Source of the DNA: Sphingomonas sp. Root710
GTDB lineage: Bacteria; Pseudomonadota; Alphaproteobacteria; Sphingomonadales; Sphingomonadaceae
Reading direction: 5' to 3'
Assembly: GCF_001429065.1 (NCBI RefSeq)
Contig: NZ_LMIB01000012.1
Location: 752,506 to 816,505 of the forward strand
Length of the DNA: 64,000 bases
Position 1 is the first letter of the stretch. Each line of letters starts with the position of its first letter. The position numbers and the translations under genes are program-made. Below, one piece after another: positions 58,068 through 64,000 of the stretch. Below the pieces are notes generated by a model. That model worked only from the letters and a program-made list of their open reading frames with translations. It did not search any database and was not told where the DNA came from.

Positions 58068-59371
58068 CAGTCTTCCCTTTCTTTGATGTCGGGGGTGGCA
58101 CCGGCGGCGCCGCGATCGCCTTGACCGATCGCGTGGATGGCCGCCTGGCGGTAGTGTCGGGCGGATGCCTGATCCTTCATCGCGCGCGCCCAGCCGGGCA
58201 TGCCGCGGGCCTCGTCGGCCCCGGCGGCTCCGCCGGGCGACGTTCTGCCGACCATGGCGTTGAACGCGCCCTGCCGGCCGGCCTCGGCGGCCTCGCCAAG
58301 ACCGAGCGCGGCAGACATGCGTGAGCGGGCCGCGCTCGAAGCAGCGGAGGCCACGCCCTTCATACCGGCGCCGACCGACGCCGAGCCACTCGCTTCCTGA
58401 CCCAGCTTAAAGGCGGTCCCCGCGGCGGATCCCATCGTGGTGCCGGCGCGAACGGCACCGAGGCCGGCGGCTGCCAGGCCACGTGCGGCGTCGGCGGCCC
58501 CTGCTGCGCCGAGCACGACGATTCCACCGGCTCCCAGAGCCGTGCCGAAGGCCGATCCGGCGCCGAGCTGCGGCGCACCGGAGACGAGACCCGAAGCGAT
58601 GCCGGGGCCGAAGATGCCGAGACCGAACAGTGCGAGGCTGGCAAGCACCAGGCTCAATGCCTGACCGATGTCGGGTTCCTGACTCTGTAGGGCGGTGGTA
58701 AACTGGGAAAAATAGTTGGAGCCGATACCGACGATCACGGCCAGCACCATCACCTTGATGCCCGAGCTGACCACATGGCCGAGCACGCGTTCGGCGAGGA
58801 AGCTCGTCCGGTTCCAGAGAGCGAACGGCACGAGAATGAAGCCGGCCAGCGAGCTCAGCTTGAACTCGAGGATCGTGACGAACATCTGCACGGCGAGGAT
58901 GAAGAAGGCGAGGATGACGAGCAGCCAGGCGATGAGCAGGACCATGATCGTCAGGAAATTGTCGAAGAAGCTCGTGAACCCTATCATCTGAGATGCCTGC
59001 TCGAGCAGCGGCCAGGCAGCGGAAAATCCGGTTCCGGCGAGGCGGCCCGGCTTGAGCAGGTCGGCGGCGGCCAGGCCACCACCGCCGGCGGTCAGTCCGG
59101 CCTGCGCGAACGAACGGAAGATGATGTCGGCGAGCGTGGAGAAGCTGTTCAGGATGAACGCGAACGCGCCGATGTAGAGGATCTTGCGGATGAGGCGTCC
59201 GAGGACATTGTCCTCGCCGCCGAGCGCCCAGAACAGGCCGGCCAGTGTGATGTCGAGCGCGATCAGCGTGCGGCTGAGAAAGCTCACGTCGCCACCGAGG
59301 AGGCCGAACCCACTGTCGATGTATGTGATGAAGGCCTGCATGAACTGGTCGATGACGTTGAGGTCGTTCAC
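58067..59371 (-). CDS. trbL: Conjugal transfer protein TrbL (VirB6-like)
   Basis: 434 residues from GTG 59371. About six membrane segments (for example FDNFLTIMVLLIAWLLVILA, FFILAVQMFVTILEFKLSSL) followed by a long Gly/Ala-rich C-terminal domain, the usual TrbL layout. Inner-membrane channel component of the mating apparatus. The start uses VNDLNVIDQFMQAFITYID, the family's common N-terminus. Confidence 0.92.
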   Translation of the reverse strand: MNDLNVIDQFMQAFITYIDSGFGLLGGDVSFLSRTLIALDITLAGLFWALGGEDNVLGRLIRKILYIGAFAFILNSFSTLADIIFRSFAQAGLTAGGGGLAAADLLKPGRLAGTGFSAAWPLLEQASQMIGFTSFFDNFLTIMVLLIAWLLVILAFFILAVQMFVTILEFKLSSLAGFILVPFALWNRTSFLAERVLGHVVSSGIKVMVLAVIVGIGSNYFSQFTTALQSQEPDIGQALSLVLASLALFGLGIFGPGIASGLVSGAPQLGAGSAFGTALGAGGIVVLGAAGAADAARGLAAAGLGAVRAGTTMGSAAGTAFKLGQEASGSASVGAGMKGVASAASSAARSRMSAALGLGEAAEAGRQGAFNAMVGRTSPGGAAGADEARGMPGWARAMKDQASARHYRQAAIHAIGQGDRGAAGATPDIKERED

Positions 59372-59402
59372 GGTGTTGCTGTCCTGACGAGCTGAGACGG
59401 AT

Positions 59403-59444
59403 GCCGCGGGGCGCGCCTGGGGGAGCTGCGACGCGCCCCGCGGC
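59403..59444 (-). promoter_or_regulatory. Strong hairpin between trbJ and trbL
   Basis: GCCGCGGGGCGCG (59403-59415) and CGCGCCCCGCGGC (59432-59444) are perfect 13-base arms around a 16-base loop. There is no T-run. It occupies the place where the small trbK gene often lies; no trbK is recognisable. It could attenuate transcription or protect the mRNA end. Confidence 0.6.
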
Positions 59445-59486
59445 GACGTCGGCGGAAGGGCGAGGCCCGCCGACGCCGTGCGGCGC

Positions 59487-60245
59487 CTACCGGGGGGTGT
59501 AGGCTGTGCCGGAACCGAGGAATTTCTTGGTCGCGCCCTGCGCATCGGACTGGGCCTGTGCGCGACTGGCCCGTTCGATCGCGTCGGCGCGATACTGCGC
59601 CGCCATCAGCGTCTGGAGCTGGAACTGTTGCTTGGCGACGAGGGCGAGCAGCTGGTTCGTGGCCTGCTGCGCCTGCAGCGCGCCCTGCGCACCCTGGCTG
59701 CGCTGGACGATACCGTTGAGCGTGCTCGCATCGGCAGCGACGTTCTCGACGACCTGCGCCTGGACGGTCATCGCCTGCTTGTACGCATCCATCGCGGCAT
59801 CGAGCCTGGCGCGAGCATCGATGACGTGCTGGTTGCCGGTCAGCGCCTGGTTGAAGCTCCTCGGGAACATCGACTGAAACTGCTGGTCGAGGCCGGCGAC
59901 GCGGAACCGTATGGCCTGCGCCTGCCCCATCAGCTGGTCGATCTGCTGGATCGTCTGGGTGATCGCCTGCAGCTCGGGGAAAGTGATCGTGCTCAGGTTA
60001 CGCGCCTGATTGATCAGGCTCTGCGCCTGGTTCTGCAGCATCTGGATTTGATTATTGATCTGCTGGAGCGTGCGCGCCGCGGTCAGGATGTTCTGGCTGT
60101 AGTTGCCCGGGTCGAACACCGTGAGCTGCGCCCTCGCCGGCGTGGTCGTCGTGGTCACCCCCATCACGATTGATCCGATGGCGCATGCGGTCAGCGCGCC
60201 GGGGATCATTTCTTTCCGTAGCTTAATCCGACTCCATCTACTCAT
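59487..60245 (-). CDS. trbJ: Conjugal transfer protein TrbJ (VirB5-like)
   Basis: 252 residues; ATG 60245 follows AGGAG at six bases. Signal peptide with an Ala-rich cleavage region (TTTTTPARA), then a helical, Gln/Asn-rich coiled-coil body (LQQINNQIQMLQNQAQSLIN). It belongs to the minor-pilin/VirB5 group. In complete operons trbB, C, D and E precede trbJ. Here nothing of them remains upstream, so the operon is cut at this point and may lack its native promoter. Confidence 0.92.
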   Translation of the reverse strand: MSRWSRIKLRKEMIPGALTACAIGSIVMGVTTTTTPARAQLTVFDPGNYSQNILTAARTLQQINNQIQMLQNQAQSLINQARNLSTITFPELQAITQTIQQIDQLMGQAQAIRFRVAGLDQQFQSMFPRSFNQALTGNQHVIDARARLDAAMDAYKQAMTVQAQVVENVAADASTLNGIVQRSQGAQGALQAQQATNQLLALVAKQQFQLQTLMAAQYRADAIERASRAQAQSDAQGATKKFLGSGTAYTPR

Positions 60246-60549
60246 CTCAGGCTCCTTATGATTGGGGAGCCTGCAGATTCTATCAGACGCGCTTCAGGCG
60301 GCAGAGCCTATCGGGAGACCCCGAGCGTCGTTTCGAGGACCGTTGGCTCAATCCCGACTGCCCTAGCCTGAGGGACCAACGATGCTTTTGCAGAGGGCGC
60401 TACAACCCAATGCTTCGGTGGATTGATGGGTAGCGCTTTTGAGTAGCGTCCCAAAACCGACGGAATGTCCGGTATTGAAGCGCGAAGCCGCGAGCACCTA
60501 TCAGCGCGAGAGGATTGGTCACAACGCTTCCAAGTCCCACCGGTTCGTT
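60246..60549. other. Gap upstream of trbJ
   Basis: About 300 bases where trbE would be expected. A 46-codon minus-strand frame (60400-60540, GTG start) has no recognisable family, and its place nine bases behind the next gene's stop is its only support. Otherwise I see nothing. Confidence 0.4.
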
Positions 60550-61060
60550 TCAGACCGGTGGATCAATGACGAGGTAGAACGTGGCAAGCGCAACTGCGCC
60601 GAGCAGGAGTGTCGCTGAAACATTTCCAGCCCACACGGTGGAGCGGTCACGTATTGCTACTGCCCACCATATGAGAGCGCCAGATCCAGCACCAATGAGG
60701 CTATTTGCTAACGCGCTCGATACGATGCTCTGGGGCTCCATGGCCCAGTTTTGACCGGTCCACAGCCAATAGGCGAAGACAGCAAATATAGCCAAGGCTG
60801 GTTCCGGCCCACCATCTGGTTAGCCCGATCTTTCTCATCGTCCACCAAATTGGAAAGCAGATCGCGGCGACAGCGACCATTTCTACCATGATCAAAGCCG
60901 CGATAAATTCCATGGGAAACAGGAAAGTCGCCCCGGACCCGCGCGACGCGCTCCACCGCCAAGGCCACCGATCAAGCGCAGCTTTGCCTACCTGCAATAA
61001 AGTGGCTCCAACGACGCCCACCGAGAAAGCACGCAGCTGTACGAGGCCGGCCGCGATCAC
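60550..61060 (-). pseudogene. Hypothetical membrane protein with a frameshift
   Basis: A minus-strand frame from GTG 61060 encodes membrane segments (ATFLFPMEFIAALIMVEMVA, VAAICFPIWW) up to RWWAGTS near 60800. The next frame then continues without a break as LAIFAVFAYWLWTGQNW... with further membrane segments and stops at 60550. One missing or extra base near 60797 would join them into a single protein of about 165 residues. It is either a pseudogene or a sequencing error. No family recognised. Confidence 0.5.
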
Positions 61061-61066
61061 CGACGC

Positions 61067-62113
61067 TAGACTCGATTTCTGATTGATTGAATCGGAGGGG
61101 GATTCCCTTTTTGCCTGAGGTCTGATTCAACCTTGTAGTGGTTGAGGAGGGAGCGATGGCGAGGCCCTATTCGAATGATCTTCGTGACCGGGTGGCGGCG
61201 GCAGTGATTGCGGGCCGTTCGTGCCGCGAGGTGGCGCAGACCTTTGGCGTGAGCGTGGCGAGTGCAGTGAAATGGTCCCAGCGCTTGCGGGCGACGGGAA
61301 CGGCCGCCTCCGGCAAGATGGGCGGCCATCGCAAGATGCTGCTTGAGCCGCATCGCGATCTTGTTCTGGCGCGGCTGGCGGCGTCACCTGACATGACGAT
61401 GCGTATGCTGGTAGCCGATCTGGCGGAGCACGGGGTGGTGACGAGCACGGTGTCGGTATGGCGCCTGGTCCGTTCGGCCGGGATCACGTTCAAAAAAAAC
61501 TCTGTTCGCCGTCGAGCAAGAGCGGCCTGCGATAGCGCGAAGGCGGGCGCAGTGGCGAAAATATCAAGGCCTGCTTGATCCCCGGCGCCTCGTCTTCATC
61601 GACGAAACATGGGCGAAGACCAACATGACCCCAATCCGGGGTTGGAGCGAGCGCGGCCAAAAGCTGGTTGGCAGCGCCCCCTTCGGGAAATGGTCGACCC
61701 TGACCTTCGTCGCCGCGCTTCGATCAGACCGCATCGATGCGCCCTGTGTGCTCGACGGCCCTATCAATGGCCAAAGCTTCACCGGCTGGATCGAACAGTT
61801 CCTCGTGCCGACACTCGCACCCGGCGATATCGTCATCATGGATAATCTGGGCAGCCACAAAGGACCCGGCGTCAGAAAAGCGATCCGGGCAGCAGGAGCA
61901 AAGCTTCTCTTCCTGCCGCCATACTCGCCGGACCTGAACCCCATCGAACAGGTCTTCGCCAAGCTCAAACTCATGCTCCGAAGGGCCGCCGAGCGGACCA
62001 CCGACGATACCTGGAGACGCATCGGCTCCCTGCTCAACCACTTCCCGCCAAACGAATGCGCCAATTATCTCCGAAACTCCGGATACGCTTCCGCCTAAAT
62101 GAAATCGACTCTA
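61067..62113 (+). mobile_element. IS630-family insertion sequence
   Basis: The termini GACTCGATTTC (61069-61079) and, inverted, GAGTCGATTTC (62111-62101) match in 10 of 11 positions. Each end is flanked by TA (61067-61068 and 62112-62113), the target dinucleotide duplicated by IS630/Tc1-mariner elements. The element is 1,043 bases between the TAs and carries one transposase in two frames. It looks complete. Confidence 0.88.
61156..62098 (+). CDS. IS630-family transposase in two overlapping frames (frameshift)
   Basis: The first frame starts at ATG 61156 after GGAGGGA and holds the HTH part (SCREVAQTFGVSVASAVKWS). It runs into an eight-A tract at 61492-61499. From there, a +1 (or -2) shift continues as KKTLFAVEQERPAIARRRAQ and then FIDETWAKTNM, IVIMDNLGSHKG and YSPDLNPIEQVFAKLK, which supply the DDE catalytic triad, to the stop at 62098. 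Either programmed slippage at the A tract makes the full transposase, or the copy is inactivated by an indel. Confidence 0.85.
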
Positions 62114-62308
62114 GAGAGCCTTTCCGGTGCTGCTCGCATGATCTTCTTCCTCCCAAGCGTGCTTCGTCACCAAGAGCAATCCTGAGGATTTGGTCAAGTT
62201 GAACGCCCAACGGGCGGCACCCAATGCGCGACCAATCGTTATCCAAAGCGGTGGCGGCGGCGTCCCTCGCAAGCTTGCCGTGTGAGGCTTCCTGTTTGGG
62301 TGCATACG

Positions 62309-62587
62309 ATGGCCAGTTTTCATCCGGGCGACAGCGTTGTGGCTGTGCCGATCAGCGAGTGCAGGTTAGGTCATCCGGAATGGCATGAGGACTTTGCCCA
62401 TCCCGAGATGGATCGGCGCACGTATCTCGTTACCTGGGCTGGGATGTCGGCCTACTGGAAACGACCAGTAATCTCAGTAGCGGGACGGCAGGGTCACTTT
62501 TGCGCCGGCTGCTTTGCAAAGCGGGCCGATATCCAGCGAGTTGCCCTCCAGCAAGAATCCGTGCGGCGGCCTGAAGTTGCGATCTAA
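62309..62587 (+). CDS. Possible small hypothetical protein
   Basis: 92 residues from ATG 62309 (MASFHPGDSVVAVPISECRL). It has scattered His, Trp and two Cys in a CAGC arrangement (HFCAGCF) but no recognised domain. There is no good ribosome-binding site and the 270 bases after it contain no gene, so support is weak. Confidence 0.3.
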   Translation: MASFHPGDSVVAVPISECRLGHPEWHEDFAHPEMDRRTYLVTWAGMSAYWKRPVISVAGRQGHFCAGCFAKRADIQRVALQQESVRRPEVAI

Positions 62588-62861
62588 TCGCCGTATCGCT
62601 TGTGGCCACCGCGCGTATTGCAGTAGCGACCGCCCCGAGGACCGACGTACACATCCCCGCCATTGCAAGGGCAATCGCCGTTGGTGGTGCCGCGAGGCGT
62701 AGAAAAGCCCGACCAACCTCGATAGCGTCGCCGGTTCTGAGTACAACGTGACCGCCGAGCAAAGCGTATCTATTTCGCAATTCTTAGGTCGCACGATCTG
62801 AGCTTCCCGCACGCAGCGAACAGGTGCAAAATCATAAGGTCGAGTCAAGGAGAAGGTAGCT

Positions 62862-63056
62862 ATGAAAATCTTCACGTTCGCGGTGGCAGCCTTGCTCATG
62901 GTCTCTATGGCAGAGCCTTCGATCGCGGCCCCCTGTCGAGACGCGAAAGGCAAATTCGTGAAATGCCCGGAAAAAGCGCCCGCCAAGAAACAGGTTTGCA
63001 AAGATGCCAAAGGCAAATTTGCAAAATGTGGGACGCCGGGCGCCAAGCCAGCATAA
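62862..63056 (+). CDS. Small exported protein with a duplicated Cys-containing motif
   Basis: 64 residues. AAGGAGAAGG before the ATG is a strong ribosome-binding site. Signal peptide MKIFTFAVAALLMVSMAEPS with cleavage near IAA-PC. The mature peptide is two copies of a unit: PCRDAKGKFVKC and VCKDAKGKFAKC, each followed by a Pro/Lys/Ala-rich spacer. Four cysteines could form two disulphides in the periplasm. Function unknown. Confidence 0.72.
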   Translation: MKIFTFAVAALLMVSMAEPSIAAPCRDAKGKFVKCPEKAPAKKQVCKDAKGKFAKCGTPGAKPA

Positions 63057-63118
63057 AAGGAGGTCCGCTCTCCTAGGAGCAGGTCAGCTAAGCATATTCA
63101 AGCAACTTCGGCATCTCG

Positions 63119-63346
63119 TCATTGTAGCGAACTTTGAGGGTCGAGGTCCTCTAGATTCTCTATCCGCTTCAAGATGCGCAGCCATGTCAGATGCCCGTCC
63201 ATATCATTGGCGGCGAAGAGATCGTCCGCGCGTTGGGCCGCATGGAATGAAGCCGCGTCGCCATATTGCTGCATGAGTTGATTGGCGCAGGCCCAAATCT
63301 CCCATTCATCGATCACAAAACACTCTTCAAATGTAGGGATTCGCAT
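63119..63346 (-). CDS. Small hypothetical protein (DUF6961-like)
   Basis: 75 residues. The pattern WEIWACANQLMQQYGDAASF, HAAQRADDLFAANDMDGHLT, WLRILKRIENL resembles a small acidic helical protein often seen on sphingomonad mobile elements; the family name is from memory and moderately sure. Function unknown. Divergent from the DUF2513 gene. Confidence 0.65.
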   Translation of the reverse strand: MRIPTFEECFVIDEWEIWACANQLMQQYGDAASFHAAQRADDLFAANDMDGHLTWLRILKRIENLEDLDPQSSLQ

Positions 63347-63360
63347 GCAATCTAAACGGG

Positions 63361-63729
63361 ATGCGACGCGACTCGGATCTCATCCGCGCGATCCTCTTGG
63401 CCATCGAAAAAGACGATCGCTGCGAAGTTTTACGCCTGCCCGACATTGATGGCTACAGCGATGAAGCCGTGCATTTTCATGCGCGCCTGCTCGTCGAGAA
63501 GGGCTTCCTGAAGACCTTCTTTCCGGATCGGACCGGCAGGCAACCATGGTGCTGCATCAGGCTGACCTGGGAGGGTTATGACTTTCTCGACGCCATCCGC
63601 GATCCCGTGCTTTGGAGATCGGTGAAGCGTGCAGCAGCTAAGGTCGGAAGCTGGTCAATCGAGACGCTGGCGGCCATCGCCAAGTCTATGATCCTGGCAA
63701 GGGTGGAGGCGATCGGCCTAGCCGCCTGA
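63361..63729 (+). CDS. DUF2513 family protein
   Basis: 122 residues. MRRDSDLIRAILLAIEKDD, then GYSDEAVHFHARLLVEKGFL and IRLTWEGYDFLDAIRDPVLW follow the DUF2513 pattern, a winged-helix-like family common on phages, plasmids and islands. Function unknown. It is followed after 31 bases by the recombinase gene and may share its transcript. Confidence 0.82.
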   Translation: MRRDSDLIRAILLAIEKDDRCEVLRLPDIDGYSDEAVHFHARLLVEKGFLKTFFPDRTGRQPWCCIRLTWEGYDFLDAIRDPVLWRSVKRAAAKVGSWSIETLAAIAKSMILARVEAIGLAA

Positions 63730-63760
63730 TCGCGCTCCGCCGTTAGCGACGGAGAAAGTG

Positions 63761-64000
63761 ATGACGAGCCCGCCGATGAAGGCCGCCCAATATGTGCGGA
63801 TGTCGACCGAAGACCAGGTCTATTCCACGGCCAATCAGATCGACGCGATCACGCGTTATGCGGGCCGCCACCATTTCGAGATAATCCGGACCTATGCCGA
63901 CGAGGGACGTAGCGGTGTCCAGCTCAAAGGCCGTCCGGCCCTGCAAGAGATGCTACGAGACGTCCTCTCCGGCGACCCAGGCTATCAAGCCATATTGGTC
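63761..64000 (+). CDS. Serine recombinase (resolvase/invertase family), 3' end outside window
   Basis: 80 codons are visible from ATG 63761 after GGAG. AAQYVRMSTEDQVYSTANQI holds the catalytic Ser (VRMS) and the following helix; IIRTYADEGRSGVQLKGRPA with its DEGxSG motif and LQEMLRD complete the start of the resolvase domain. Large serine recombinases of this type integrate or excise mobile elements; the size class cannot be told because the gene is cut. It may belong to the element that holds the DUF2513 and trb genes. Confidence 0.9.
   Translation, partial: MTSPPMKAAQYVRMSTEDQVYSTANQIDAITRYAGRHHFEIIRTYADEGRSGVQLKGRPALQEMLRDVLSGDPGYQAILV

Noticed and set aside
60400-60540. 46-codon frame behind the frameshifted membrane gene
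   Set aside because: Only its spacing supports it; no family, weak start. Mentioned in the gap entry rather than called.
62430-63046. Minus-strand frames of 116 and 190 codons
   Set aside because: Low-information translations. The longer one runs antisense through the well-supported small exported protein.
36979-64000. CRISPR array or known phage-defence system
   Set aside because: No regularly spaced direct repeats and no Cas, restriction-modification, BREX, CBASS or retron genes could be recognised.

Overview
The window is GC-rich chromosomal DNA of an alphaproteobacterium, most likely a sphingomonad (order Sphingomonadales). This rests on gene content (TonB-dependent receptor, TorF-type porin, BamF-like lipoprotein behind lspA, a long RibA with a degenerate RibB-like N-terminus, DUF2274 and DUF2513 proteins) and on the short inverted-repeat elements between genes. 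It is inference from families I recognise; no database was searched.

Bases 1-36,741 are mostly core chromosome. A truncated TonB-dependent receptor leads into a probable periplasmic amine-oxidation set (Tat-exported flavoprotein, cytochrome c, Sec-exported RidA). Then come an L,D-transpeptidase, ribA and xthA on the minus strand, followed on the plus strand by thyA-folA, ribF, ileS, lspA, a BamF-like lipoprotein and an Opp/Dpp-type ABC importer with both ATPases fused and no binding protein. After a TorF porin and a small unknown gene come metC-sseA (minus), queF-chrA (plus), an S10 peptidase, a 2-oxoglutarate/Fe(II) oxygenase, a HerA-like ATPase, a glutathione transferase, trhO, an ABC-F ATPase with an overlapping upstream ORF, ftsK, ubiH, a Trm112-like protein, a Lon-N protein and a CnoX-like thioredoxin. 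Many neighbours overlap by GTGA or ATGA. At least four families of inverted repeats sit in the gaps.

A tRNA-Gly(GCC) gene at 36,904-36,978 marks a change in character. Downstream are a short excisionase-like HTH gene, then a phosphate block: a histidine-kinase-like protein without its phospho-acceptor His, a LysR regulator, a winged-helix response regulator without its phospho-acceptor Asp, a phosphate-selective porin, three Pho-box-like sites and pstSCAB without phoU. Next is an accessory stretch: an IS200/IS605 transposase remnant, a receiver-BLUF photoreceptor, a receiver fragment, small membrane proteins, MarR, a ClC transporter, otsB and an MgtC-like protein. Two divergent promoter regions here share a nearly identical palindromic element.

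From about 53,100 to the end is mobile DNA: hipBA behind a cluster of putative operators, the distal half of a trb conjugation operon (trbJ-L-F-G-I plus DUF2274, without trbBCDE), a frameshifted membrane-protein gene, an intact-looking IS630-family element with TA target duplication, small accessory genes and the start of a serine recombinase cut by the window end. I read 37-64 kb as a mosaic, partly decayed integrative element. Its far boundary is not visible.
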